A stretch of DNA of 64,000 bases from Pascua guehoae (Eukaryota; Basidiomycota; Tremellomycetes; Trichosporonales; Trichosporonaceae), in contig BCJX01000014.1 in the NCBI GenBank assembly GCA_001600415.1, positions 62,001 to 126,000 of the forward strand, in the 5' to 3' direction. This document shows, in pieces, positions 10,701 to 22,169 of this stretch; the first letter of the stretch is position 1; the number at the start of each line of letters is the position of its first letter. The position numbers and the translations under genes are program-made. Below the pieces are notes generated by a model. The model was not told the origin of the DNA. It searched no databases and worked only from the letters and a program-made list of their open reading frames with translations.

Positions 10701-12212
10701 GCATGCTGCGCAGAATCTCAGTGGTCATCTGGATGTCAGCTTGGACCGCAGAACAGAAAGCTCACAATAAGACAGCTGCCCTCCGGGTTGATCTGAACAT
10801 CGCCGGTGAGAATGCCGACGCTTGCAGGGTCAAACGTTGTCTTGAAGTCGCGGAACTTTTGGTTGGACAGGGCTTTGATCGGCGAGGTGTAGATCGCCCT
10901 GTGATTGTCAGCTTCATGATTGCGATGAGAGTTTGGAAGCTAACTTGGTCATGTGTTGAGCAGCCAGCGCAATGGCATACTCTGCAACCACGGTCTTTCC
11001 GGCCGAGGTATGAGCGGCCACAAAGACACTGTCGCCCATTTCGAGGTGGTAGATGGCTTCCTTTTGAAAGTTGTCGAGCTCGAAGGGGTACTACGGTCAC
11101 GTCAGCGCATGATGCACAGTATAGAGCCACTACTAACCTGCCTGGCCATCTCAGGGACGAGCTCGTTGAACTGGGAGTCAGCAACACGCCACCACCCGGA
11201 CGCACGTTGACGAGTTCTTGGTTAATGTCCACGACGTGTGCCCATTCCTTCTTGGCGGCGGCCTGCTTGAACTGCTTCCTCGGCGCAGGCGGCGCTGGCA
11301 ACCGCTAATACTGTCAGTCATGCCCTCGGCCGGTTGAACACATACGCCAGCGGGCAACAAGTCGTCCACATTCTTTGACGAGGTGGGGACCAATGCGCGC
11401 GAGCTGCCATCGGGGGAAGGTTCGTCGTCGCCCAGTCGCGAGACCTGTACTGTCAGCTTAACATGCTCATTTTCCGCCCGGCTGACAGCTCACCTCGAGC
11501 GTGGGAGACTCTTGCCCTCCCCTCCTTCTGCGCTTGGCCTTCATCGTCATCGCCTGCTGTCCCAGCATCTCGGCCAGGAACTCGTCCGCTGGTGGGTTAG
11601 TCTCATCATCAAATCAAAACACCCACCTCCTTCAAGCTTTACGCCTCTGCGGAACCCGGGCGCGCGCGTCTTCCACCCCTCTTCCTCCTCGAGATCCTCC
11701 TCGTCGACTGCGCCCGCAGCCTCAAATGGCTCGGCAGGCTCGAGACCACCGGGGAGGAAGGGCGCATTTGTGCTCTTGCCGCGGACAAAGTTTCCCTGCG
11801 GCGCCGGCTCGCGGGTCATGGACGACGACAGGCTGGGATGTGCGGGCGGCTTGGGTGCGAGCGCGTCGCGCCAGTGCGTAAACGTGCCGTCGATACCACG
11901 GAACGTCGGCGTCACGAGGTGCGTGGCGGGACGCGGGGGAAGGGTGAGGGCTGGGAGTGGGAGCGGGGTCGGCAGAGGAGCTTGCCAACGCCACAGGTCG
12001 GGGCCAGACAGGTCGCGGGGCGGCGAGAGGACATCCTTCTCTACTAGCGCGACTGCCTGTTGCGCGTCGGGGAGCGCGTTCAGGCCGAGACTCGAGGCGA
12101 GTGAGTCCGACGCAAGCGACGAGGCTGTCGGGTCGCCCGCGGCGTGCACGAGCTCGGCAAAGCGTGCGTCCGAAGACGCGGTACTGTCGTCTATAGTCCC
12201 GTTGGCTGTCAT
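7730..12212 (-). CDS. SKI2: Ski2-type DExH RNA helicase (cytoplasmic exosome cofactor)
   Basis: This minus-strand gene of a dozen or so exons starts at the ATG 12212-12210 and stops at 7732-7730. In order it encodes the Ski2 N-terminal motif [16 protein letters not shown], helicase motif I AHTSAGKT, motif Ia [11 protein letters not shown], motif II DEVH, motif III SATVPN, an Arg/Gly-rich linker between the two RecA domains, motif [11 protein letters not shown], motif [12 protein letters not shown], then the arch and winged-helix region, ending FAASLYL. The Arg/Gly-rich linker is typical of Ski2 and separates it from nuclear Mtr4. Ski2 unwinds RNA and feeds it to the cytoplasmic exosome with Ski3 and Ski8. 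Introns I checked have standard borders, for example 7928-7984. The exact length was not computed; it is about 1,200 residues. The next gene upstream, PCK1, is on the same strand. Confidence 0.93.
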
Positions 12213-12642
12213 TGTGTTTGACAGCAGACAGGGGTTGTAGGGTAGAGAGACAAGATGAGGTGAGTGGGTGTTGTCATGAGTTGAATCGGGTGGACACAAA
12301 GATCCAGATGGAACAGCAGCGTCATGCCGGCATTACACAATTTTACGTAACACCGATATCAGACCTTCCTCGATGACGGCCGACGTGCACGACCCTGCGC
12401 GCGGGTCCGTGTACTCCGCTAGCAAGGACGCCGAGACCGAGGACGCCGAGGCTGTCCACTACTGCAACTCTCCACAACCTCAAACAGGACGCCGACTGAC
12501 AACTATTGCTACTCTCCTAAACTTCAGACTGCCCGACAGTGCCAGGAAAATGCTCTTGTTGGGATGATCAAGTATACATAATCAACACTAAGACCTGTAC
12601 AAATGGAAGCCTCGCGGCGTATGCTAATGTCCAACGTTTTGT
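12213..12642. other. Spacer between SKI2 promoter and PCK1 3' end
   Basis: Holds the SKI2 promoter/leader and the 3' flank of PCK1. No additional gene seen. Confidence 0.4.
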
Positions 12643-14354
12643 TTAGAAGACGGGGCCCGCAAGCTTGATCTTGGGGTCAATGTCGGCCTCGTACTTGGTG
12701 TACGCCTTCTGGAACATGCCACCGAGCTTGAGGAGCTCGGCCTGGAAGGCCTTCTTGTCCTGCCAAGCCTGAGCGGGGTCGAGGATCTCGGAGGGAACGC
12801 CGGCGAGCTTCTTGGGGATGGACAGGTTGAAGATGGGGAAGTTGGTGAACTCGCCCTTGGCAAGCGAGCCGTCGTGGATGGCGTCGACAATGGCACGCGT
12901 GTACTTGAGGGGGCAGCGACGGCCAGTGCCGAACTTGCCGCCGGTCCAGCCGGTGTTGATGAGCCAGCAGTTGACCTTGAACTTGTCCATGCGCTCGGCG
13001 AGCATGCGGGCGTAGCGGCCGGGGTGGAGGACAATGAAGGGCTGGCCGTAGCAGGTCGAGAAGGTAGGCTGGGGCTCGACAATGCCGTCCTCGGTACCGG
13101 GGGTCTTGGAGGTGTAGCCCGAGACGAAGTGGTACTGAGCCTGCTCGGGGGTGAGGCGCGAGACAGGGGGGAGGACACCGAAGGCGTCGCAGCAGAGCAT
13201 GATAATGTTCGAGGGCTGGACGTTGGCAACGCAAGGGATCTTGGCGTTGGGGATAAAGTCGATGGGGTAGGCGCAGCGAGTGTTCTCGGTGATCGAGACG
13301 TCGTCGTAGTCGGGAACGCGGTTGGCGGGGTTGTAGACAACGTTCTCGAGGATGGAGCCGAAGCGGATGGCGCCAAAGATCTCGGGCTCCTTCTCAGCCG
13401 AGAGGTTGATGCACTTGGCGTAGCAGCCGCCCTCAATGTTGAAGACACCAGTGTCGCACCAGACGTGCTCGTCGTCACCGATGAGGAGACGGTTGGGGTC
13501 GGCCGAGAGGGTGGTCTTGCCGGTACCCGAGAGACCGAAGAAGAGGGTGACGTCACCCGACTCGCCGTCGGCAGACTTGGCCTGGTTGGCCGACGAGTGG
13601 AGCGAGAGCTGGCCGAACTTGACGGGCTGGAGGTAGTGCATGACCGAGAAGATACCCTTCTTCATCTCGCCGGCGTACTCGGTGCCGAGAATGACCATCT
13701 CCATGCGCTTGAAGTTGATCTCAACCGAGGTGGTCGAGGTCATGCCAGTGGTGAAGCGGTTGGCAGGGAACTGGCCGGCGTTGTAGATGATGAAGTCGGG
13801 CTCTCCAAAGTCGGCGAGCTCCTGGGGGGTGGGGCGGATAAGCATGTTGTGCATGAAGAGGGCGTGGTAGGCGCGCGAGGCGATAACGCGGACCTTGATG
13901 CGGTACTTGGGGTCCCAGCCGGCGAAGCCGTCAAAGACGTAGACGTTGTCGCGCGTGTTGAGGTAGTCGATGGCACGCTCGCGGTTGATCTCGAAGGTGT
14001 GCTCGTCCATCTTGATGTTGACGGGGCCCCACCAGATGTCGTCCTTGGAAGTCTCCTCAAAGACAATACGCTTGTCCTTGGGCGAGCGACCAGTCTTGCG
14101 GCCCGAAAAGTTGATCAGCGCACCGGTATCGGAGATGACGGCACCCTCGTTGCGCATGGCATCCTCGTAGAGAGCCGCGACAGGGGCATTGCGCTGGGAA
14201 TTGTCAGTGGGTAGTTCCTTTGGGGAGAAGGTTGGTCACGCGAGCACGAGCCATTGCGACTACTCACCTTGATGTGGATGCGCTCAAGGTCGAAACCGGC
14301 CTGGGAGAAGTACTTGAGCTCCTTGCCAAGGAAGTCGTTGTCCTGCTTGACCAT
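12643..14354 (-). CDS. PCK1: Phosphoenolpyruvate carboxykinase (ATP)
   Basis: Two exons (14354-14268 and 14193-12643, intron 74 nt) give a 545-residue protein, the usual length for the ATP-dependent fungal enzyme. It converts oxaloacetate and ATP to phosphoenolpyruvate, CO2 and ADP in the cytosol, the committed step of gluconeogenesis. Diagnostic segments are all present: [16 protein letters not shown] near the start, the kinase-1 loop [12 protein letters not shown] around residue 255, the kinase-2 metal site LIGDDEHVW, the [12 protein letters not shown] block, and [15 protein letters not shown] near the C-terminus. The intron sits after residue 29. The non-coding region upstream is long and C/T-rich on the coding strand, compatible with strong regulated expression (the family is glucose-repressed in fungi), but I could not identify a specific operator. 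Confidence 0.97.
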
Positions 14355-15566
14355 GGTGAATGCGGGATGTGGGGGGAAGGGGGGGAATGCAGGGGATGAA
14401 TGAAATGCTAGGCGGGTCAGCGACGAGTTGGCTGGAGTGGTGGTGGTGGGGAGAATGCAAGACGGCGGGAGAGGACGCTGGTGTTTTATGAAGAATGGGA
14501 GTGGGGGGGTGGGGGTGAGAGCTAGGCGCGAGAACGAGGAGACGGAGCGGGTGCGAGACGGTGACCGGAATGGTCGTCGCGTGAGACGCATTGCGGAATG
14601 GTGGGTGGTTGGATGATCTCAATGGCTTGCAAAGGGTCGGTAGGTGGCTGTCCAGGCTGAGACCCGACCACCGAGGGGAGGGAGGGGGGTGGGGAGGGGG
14701 GGATGTGGGGACAGGCGGATGGGGCAAGCAGGTGACTTAACCCCAGGCGGTGGTTGCCCCCGGCAAATCCTACCCGACCCGCCTGCCACACGAGCGTCGT
14801 AAAGGTGCAGGTGACCTGCGAGCACTCTGTGGGTGTGTGTGTGGCAGGTGGTGGTCCCCATCACACATGACGTCCTCGCCTTGCTCTAGCTTGTCGTCGT
14901 CGTCGTCGTCGCGGACCTCGAGGCTGTACTCACTGTTGTTCTAACTGGTCTGGCGGAGGGGGGCTTCCAGTTCCAATGCAGTGAGAAGTGAAGACGGGTG
15001 GGGGATCGAGATCAATGCTGGCAAGCGCTCTCTGGTCATGTGCTTATATGTTATGTCGTCACCAAGTGGTGGTAAACCTTGAGACCTGGAGTGCTCCTGG
15101 GTGCTGCTGAGATTGCTCGCCGTCCCGGCACCCGCCCGAGCCGCGCACTGGGACGCCGGGTATTCTCGGAATGAATCGCACGCGTCATGAAGGCTCCAGG
15201 CCATGCCATACCGGCCACACCCACCCACGGCCACGGCCTCACTGCGGGTCACCGGTCCCACCAACCTGGGCAAAACCTGGGCGCCAACTGGAACGCGCCC
15301 TTTTCCATTGCCATGTCCTTTTCGAATGCGGCTGTCGCGGGCGGAACAGTGCCCGAGTAAACCCGCCGGTCATCTTCCGTCGTCCATCCTGGTCCATCCT
15401 GATCAGAACTTCATCGTCGGTCGTCGGAGATGACCATATTCGCCTACCCTGCAGGGTCCACACGGTCACGTGATCCCATGTGGGTACAATGGAATTTGGC
15501 ACGCCTCTTTTTACTAACTACACTGACTACTACCAACCGGGGTGGGGTGGTGTGGGTGCGATATCA

Positions 15567-15605
15567 AAGGGGCCCAGGGGCCCAAGGGCCGAAGGGCCCA
15601 AGGGG
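15567..15605. repeat. GGGCCC-rich imperfect repeat
   Basis: Four copies of a unit close to AAGGGCCC occur back to back. A related block (GGCCCAAGGGCCAAAGGGG-like) recurs at 16826-16856, and GCAGGCCCGCAGGGGCCC lies nearby at about 15704-15721. Confidence 0.5.
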
Positions 15606-16825
15606 TGTGGCCGGCCATCCGTCCCACGTCCGTGCAGCTCGTGTGCGTGTGCCGTTTGCCCGGTAGGTGTGTTCGCGATCACCGTCACCGCTTCCACTGG
15701 GCCCGCAGGCCCGCAGGGGCCCGCCAAGCATCACACATCACACATTACAGCACACGCTCGCCGGCCGGCCACGCCGAGTGCCGAAGCCGGCCTGTCGTTC
15801 GGGTCTCGGATCTCCCCATGCGCGCAGCTCCTGCCGCTTCCTGCAGGTCACGCACCGTACGCCTGAGGTGCGAAAGACAAATCCGAGCCTCCGAGCTGGC
15901 ATAGTAGCACAGTTGCCAGAGCCTCCCATGCATGCGCGTCTCACCAGAGGGCTCGCCCCCCCCCAAACTCGCTGTACCTGCGTGGACCATGCTATCATGG
16001 CAGCTTTCCCAGCTGCACCAGCCTCGAGCACCAGCACGCCATGAGAGCAAATACAGGTAATCTCCTGCGACAAGTCTATGCATCCAGTATCTCCAGCCCA
16101 CCTCGCCTCCACGGGCACTCCGGGGCCTGGCCGCGGCGCCCCCGGCACCCCCCGCCGCACTCCCCAAATCCGCACTTTACCGCCTGCGCCTGTCTGCCTG
16201 CCGCCCCACGACCCGAGGTGTCAGCGATCGCTCGCGACGGCGCCGCGCGTTGGGTTTGTATTTTGGTTTTTGGGCGATATGGCATTACTGATGGCATGAA
16301 ACCGCTGATCCACGGTGACAGACTGTGGCTCGCGTCCCTGAGCAACCGAGGGCCCGTGAGGGGTCCCGCCCCCGGCCACCCCGGCTAAAGCGAGAGCAGC
16401 CTCAGAGGTCTCTGAGCCTCTGACGTTGAGATGGTCAGCCACTTTGTGCCGTCAGCCACAGAGCCCACAGACTGCAACAATAATGCTGCCTGAATACATG
16501 CTCTGGAGCTTCTCGAGGTGCTGCGTGCCTTGGGAGATTGGTACAGCTAATCTCCAAATTCGATAACAACGCGGCTGCCAAGTTGTAATGCATGCATGCG
16601 CACGACGCAGACGAGCAGAGGAGCTGGTTGCTTCTCCTCTCCTCCTGACATTGCAAGACCCGGCCCTGGCGCAGGCCAAAGGGCTGGACCTCGGGAGATT
16701 GAGCCAGAGAGCCAGCGCTTGCTGCTGCGCCGAGCGTCGACGGCATGCCATGCCTGCAACTTGTGCCCGCGGGCCAGAGCCAGAAGAGCCACACGCACAC
16801 GAGCCAGATGGCTGCAGATGGCCAG

Positions 16826-16856
16826 AGGAGCCCAAAGGCCCAAGGGCCAAAGGGGA
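16826..16856. repeat. Second GGCCC/AAAGG imperfect repeat block
   Basis: Short imperfect copies of GCCCAAAGG/GCCCAAGGG resemble the block at 15567-15605, suggesting a shared or recurrent slippage origin. Confidence 0.4.
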
Positions 16857-17734
16857 GATAAATAAAGATGTGTTGCATCCGGCCGTTTTCGAATTGCGCG
16901 AATTCGGGCCCACACCGTTTCATGCGTATCCGTTCCGCTGTTCGAAATCAGAAAAATCTAAATCCCCATATCCATCCCACTTCGAAATGGGCTGTGGCCA
17001 GGGCTCGACTAGGCGCGAAGAGTAACTTGTCCTCCTGACCTGACCTGGCGGCGTAACACTCACTTTGGTGGACCGGCCATGACCGGGTTCCGCCAGGCTT
17101 GGGCATGTAACCGTGCCTGAGACACAGAGTCCGATATCACCCGATCCTCTCTGTCTTGGGCGCCCGACCTCCACCGCCCATCTGTCCTGCAAGGCTGCAC
17201 TTTCGGACAGATGGCGACCTCCGACGAAACCTCCACTCTCTTTGCACCGATATCAGATTGTTCGCGAGCTCGGACGGGGCGTCGGAAACGCCCACTTGGA
17301 CGGCACGGATACGTGGCTTGCGGCCGCGACGGCGCTACGGCTGGCCGTCGCTCGTGACAGTACGCCCGCACCCGCGTGGGCCATGCACGGGCAATCTAAT
17401 GACAACTCCTGATAGCCATGCATCCATGCTACGTGACCACGGCTGCCCCGGCCGCCGTGACCGTCGTCGTTGCGTGTCGTCGCGCGTCGATGCGCCTCCC
17501 GAGAGGCTGAGGCGCGACAAGGCACGACAGTCGCGGGCCGGATAACGCTCACTTGGGGCGATCGTTGGCGAGATAACACATGATACAAATCCTCGCGTCC
17601 TTGGCACGCGCATCTGTATACAGTAGTACACGGATCACCCAAATCTGCCTCCGCCATCTCGCGCGATTATCGCAGTGTCGCGGCGGGCTGTATCGGGAAG
17701 AGGCGGTCCGGCGCGCCGGCGCTGTTGTCCAACA

Positions 17735-20288
17735 TTACACGACTGCCGCAAACATATTTTCCACTGCTGTCCCCAGACTCTGGCCGTCCGGAACACCACC
17801 GTCTGTTCCGCCCGTGCTCGGGCCGGCCATCGACGTGGCCAAGGTTGACGGGTGTGGCGTGTCATGGGGGGTGTGCACTTGGACATGAGATTGGGGATGG
17901 CCGTGCTCAAGGTGCTGCGCGTGGTGCCCACCATGGTCATGCTGGCTCAATGCCAACGGACCGGCGTCGCCCATGTCAAACTTGGCCGACTTGCGCTTCC
18001 GCTTGCCGTCAAACCCGGCACCGCCTGCTGAAACACGCGCCGACGCCTTGCGCTTCTTGACGCTCTTGCCGTCGCCCCAAAGCTCCGGTGGCCGGATAAC
18101 ACCAAACTTTGCGTGATATAAACCGCAGGCTGGTGCGTAAGCACGTGCACAGGCACACATTACTTGGAGACGTTTCGTCTGGTCGATCACGGTAGCCACC
18201 ACGGCTAACCGTTACCAATGAACACGCAGACATACCATTGCACACCTTGTGCTCCTCACCACCCAGGGTGAGTTTGCGCCACACACTCGTCTGGGTCCGA
18301 CCACAGATGTCGCAGCTCCCTGGTGGCCCGCGCTTCAAACGTGAGAAGATATTGGGTGGGTTCTGTTCATCGATAACAGCGACAGCGACATTGTGCGCCA
18401 GGGCCTCGTCGCCCACCTGCGACGCGCCAGGGGTAGCCAATGCGCGATCGAGTGCCGCGGCGGCATGGTGTACACTTGACGCGTTCGCGTCTCCTCCGGG
18501 AGAAGGGGGCAGGAAGGCTGCAAACGACGTGCTGTCGAGCGGGATGCTCTCTCGTGATCCATCCGCAGCTTGCGTGAGATGAGAGAGGAGGTAGTCATCA
18601 TGCGCATGCGCGTGGGCGGCTTGTGAGCTCTCTGCGACGCCATCGACACTGCCAACATCCACCACATGACTGCTGGGGCCTGCCTCCGGCAGAGGAGCCG
18701 GCGCAGGAGAATCTGGCGACAATACGAGCTCCTGTGCCAACCGGCTCTTCGCTCGCGCGCGAGTGAGTCGGGCACTCGGCGTATCTGTAAACTCAGACTT
18801 GGACGGCGAGCTGTAGGCGCTGCTGTTGTACGCATGTTTGCCTGGCGACATGCTATGTTTTGGTGGCCGCCCACGTCGACGCCTCGCTGTCGCTGGCGAT
18901 GAAAAGGGTGTCACCAGGTGACCTGGGCCAATCTCTCCCTGCAGCCACATCAGCGCCACCAACCATTGGTGCACGGTCGTTGTACCTACTGCTGCAGTGC
19001 TCATCAGCGTCGAAACGTGCGCCCGCAGAGAGCGCAAGAGGCCCGACACGCGCTCTCGCTCCTGTTCGCCACCGTCCATATCCAGCGCGTGCAGCTCAGC
19101 GACGAGCGCAGACACTGCCGTCTCGTCCTCGGCGCGAGCATCGTGCATGCGCGAGACCACTTCACGCAACGCTGCCGCCTCGCCTTGAAGACGTGCGATC
19201 TCGCTCTGCGTCTCCTCGGAGCGTGCAATGAGCGCGACGTCGTTGACCGCAAGTAGATCTTGCGGGAGGCTCGATGGGAGAGACAACGTCGCATCAACTG
19301 GCTCCTCTTCGACCGCTTCTCCTCGGATGCGAGCCAGTTCGCGCTCGACACGCGCGACTTGGGCTTTTGTCTTTTCAATGTCGTCGCGGAGCATCTTCTC
19401 CATTTCAGAGTTGATCGCAATGGCCATCGCGGGAACGCCGAGAGCGTTATTCGCAGCAGGGGACAGGACCGACGACGCGCGCGTCCGAGGTGCCGGCGAC
19501 GTCTCTACCGGAGTATCACCGAGAATCGTATCCGGCAGTGTGGACCCCGACGCCTCACCACCCTGCCCGGCAGCGACAGCGGCGAGCTCGCCTAAGCGGC
19601 CACTAGCCTCGGCTTCCTTGAAGAGGCTTTCGACGCCCTGCATCCAGTTGGTCGGATCACCGTCCCCTTCGCCGTCAAGGCCAGCACTGAGTGCCTCGGC
19701 GATGGCTCCCTCTCCTGATGACAATAATGCAGCAAGAAGGTTGCGTGAGTGCGAGTCCTGTTGTGCTTGCGAGTCGGCAGCGGCAGCCGCCGCAGCGTTG
19801 GCAGCAGCCTCTACGGCCGCAGCGGCAGCCGCGACCGGGTCAGTGGCGCCGACAAGACCGTGGTCCATACCGCCCCCCTGGCCGTCCGCGTCGTGTCCAT
19901 CCAGTCGGCTGATTTCCTCCTTGAGCCGCAGGTTCTCCTCGCCGAGCGTCTGGACGGCCATCTCGAGGGCTACAATCTTCTCTTGCTGTCGCCCACGGGA
20001 GCGCTCCGCTGCGAGGCGGTTGGCTTCGCGCCGTTTCGCATCCGCGGCCGCATTCGCTGCAGACTTTGGTGCCCGCCTTCTTGGTGCTGGGGTGAATGGT
20101 GCAGGTGGTTCTGTAGGGAGAGACGCTGGGGTGGGATCGGGGTCAGGGACCGCCGACGCCGACGCGTCAACCGCTGCCTGGAGAGACGCGGATGCATCGT
20201 GCAGTGACGGGTCTGCAGTGTAAGATGAGACATGGCGTTGGGGCTTACCGAGTACATGCGATAGCACTGCGTCGAGTGTTTCGTTCAT
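17735..20288 (-). CDS. Transcription factor with bZIP, AT-hook and GATA-type zinc finger
   Basis: Two exons (20288-18236 and 18129-17735, intron 106 nt) give about 815 residues. From the N-terminus there is a short leader, then a bZIP module (residues about 80-130): basic region KRREANRLAAERSRGRQQEK followed by leucine-type heptads IVALEMAVQTLGEENLRLKEEI. A long Ala/Glu-rich and coiled-coil-prone middle comes next. Around residue 475 lies an AT-hook, ARRRRGRPPKHS. The C-terminal part carries a GATA finger, C-D-I-C with T-S-V-W-R-K, then C-N-A-C-G-L-Y-H-A-K-F, spaced C-x2-C-x20-C-x2-C, followed by KKRK and KRKRK basic clusters and a His-rich tail. The intron splits the codon after C-N, so both halves of the finger are needed. 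Two in-frame segments with good splice borders (20213-20248, 36 nt; 18939-18989, 51 nt) may be optional introns. It would act in the nucleus; targets are unknown. Confidence 0.85.
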
Positions 20289-20910
20289 TGCCGTACAGTG
20301 CTATCTTTTGGGTGTATGCGCTGGGAGAGGTGGTACGGCGGCGCCAAGGCAGTGTATCGCACTCTACGATGAACGTCAGACGCGTTCGGACACGGCTGTG
20401 GAGAAGGAAGGTAGCTTACATCGGAGAGGAGTGATGAGGGTAAAGTGCTAGACACAGTGGGCCTCAATGCCGCCTACGGGATGCAAGGCCGTAGATTGTA
20501 GTTGAGCAGATGGTGTGGTGGATGTGGGTGGTGGATGCTGAGCGCGGTTCAGCGACAGAGGATGTTGTCGGACGTCAACAACAACAGTGACGAGAGGAGC
20601 AAGAATGACCTGGCAAATGGTCACCCGTGTTGGGTGTGTGTGGCGAATCCTGATCACACCTAACGAAAAGCCCTAGTGGCGCGCCTAATGGCTACTGCCT
20701 CGCCCCGCGCCTACCACTCCACTTGGCTGGATCCGGCGCGTCTATTGTTTGTGAAGGAAGGCGCATCATAACGCGACAATTGCATCCTCTCTCACCGTCA
20801 TCCATTTTACATCCCATCGTGTTCAAAGGTCGTCTGTACAGCGCACAAAGGCAAAACCATCAATCCCATCCACTGCATCTCGCCGTTCCCAACGTCATCT
20901 CACCACAACA
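20289..20910. promoter_or_regulatory. Divergent promoter region
   Basis: This spacer of about 620 bases separates the minus-strand bZIP-GATA factor from the plus-strand SAP-domain gene and must carry both promoters. No specific operator was recognised. Confidence 0.5.
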
Positions 20911-21966
20911 ATGTCTGAAGCCAAGCTGTATGTAACCTCCACCACGCGCATCGCGACCATTCCTGACCTTCCCTAGCCACAAGCTCAAGGTCACCGAGCT
21001 CAAGGAGCTGCTGTCCAAGAACGGTCTCCTGCAGAGCGGCAAGAAGGACGACCTCGTCAAGCGCCTGGTCGATGCTGGAGTGAGCGTCGACGGTGAGGAC
21101 GGGCAAGACGACGAGCTGGTACGTATTGTGCTACCAAAACGCACATGGGGTAGTCACTGACGTCGTTTTTCAGCTGGACGTGCCCGACGAGCTCGATGCG
21201 CCTGCTGTTCCTGCACCGGTGGCCCCTGTCGTTTCCGCTCCTGATGCGGCACCTCCTGCGGCCCCTCCTGCCGTGACTGTGACTGCCGCTCCAGCCGCCC
21301 CCGCACCTGCTTCTGCGGCTGCGGACGCTTCTGCTGCTGAGGTAGGTCTTTGCTTGTTCCCTCACGCGTGTGCTAACCTCCAGCCTGCGTCCGAATCTTC
21401 CCCAGAGCCTGAGATCGAGTTGACCGAGGAACAAAAGAAGCAAAAGGCCCGCGCCGAGCGTTTCGGCATGCCTTGGAACCCGCCCAAGCCCAAGCCCAAG
21501 CCCCAGCCCAAGGCAGCACCCGCTGCGCCGGCGGCCAACAACGACGCAGCCCTCAAGGTCGACACTGCGAAGCGCGAAAAGGCACCCGCGATCGACCGCT
21601 CACCTCTCGGCGAGTCGGCTGATGTCCTCGCGCGCCGTGCGGCCAAGTTTGGCCTGCCGGCCAAGAAGGCCGAGGCGGCGGTAGTGGCACAGGTGGCCCC
21701 AGCTGCACCCGCAGCACCGTCCCCGGAGAAGAAGACCGTGGAGCTGACTCCGTACGTCGTTTGCCATGTTGACAAGGGGTTCCCCCGCTTACCAGCAGTG
21801 AGATGGCGGAGAAGCTCGCACAGGACGAGGAGAAGAAGCGGAAACGCGCTGAAAAGTTCGGCCTCACCAAGCCCCAGGACAACGGCAGCGCGGAGGACGC
21901 ACCGGTGAGCATGCGTGCGGCCTGAATTGACGCTGACGGCAGGACGCAAAGAAGGCCAAAGTGTAG
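20911..21966 (+). CDS. THO1: SAP-domain protein, THO1/SARNP-like mRNP factor
   Basis: Six exons (20911-20927, 20977-21118, 21174-21341, 21384-21751, 21799-21904, 21943-21966) give 274 residues in one frame. The N-terminus is a SAP DNA/RNA-binding helix pair, residues about 5-40 (LKVTELKELLSKNGLLQSGK and a following KDDLVKRLVDAG). An Ala/Pro-rich linker follows. The C-terminal half carries three copies of the Tho1/SARNP RNA-binding motif: RAERFGMPW, RRAAKFGLP and RAEKFGL. The protein ends in a small basic stretch, AKKAKV. Yeast Tho1 and human SARNP bind nascent RNA and work with the Sub2/UAP56 export helicase in the nucleus. Domain order and short length match. The first exon is only 17 nt and the last 24 nt. 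Confidence 0.88.
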
Positions 21967-22169
21967 GTGAGTCGTGATGTGTATTTAAGAGCTAGATCAA
22001 AAGTACATTGTGTAGTATGTGCATTGCTGTGTTGGCATGAGAGTCGTTGGACAGTCACTGCTCGTGCGCGTGCAGGGTACTTGGGTTGTCACTGGGTACA
22101 CAGGAGGTTGAATTAGAGTTTGGCATAAGTGACATCGCCCGTATCTAACAATCTACTATTAACATCTGC

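Larger units (their letters stand above)
14355..17734. other. 3.4-kb non-coding spacer
   Basis: The first 500-600 bases are the probable PCK1 promoter and leader, including a GTC triplet run near 14893-14911. The remainder has no recognisable coding segments. GGCCC-rich short repeats occur at 15567-15605 and 16826-16856. The right end is the 3' flank of the minus-strand transcription factor. Confidence 0.5.

Noticed and set aside
12874..14214. 446-codon plus-strand open frame opposite PCK1
   Set aside because: Mirror frame of a highly biased coding sequence; the minus strand encodes an unmistakable PEP carboxykinase.
19228..20223. 331-codon plus-strand frame opposite the bZIP-GATA gene
   Set aside because: Ala/Ser/Arg-rich antisense shadow without any domain.
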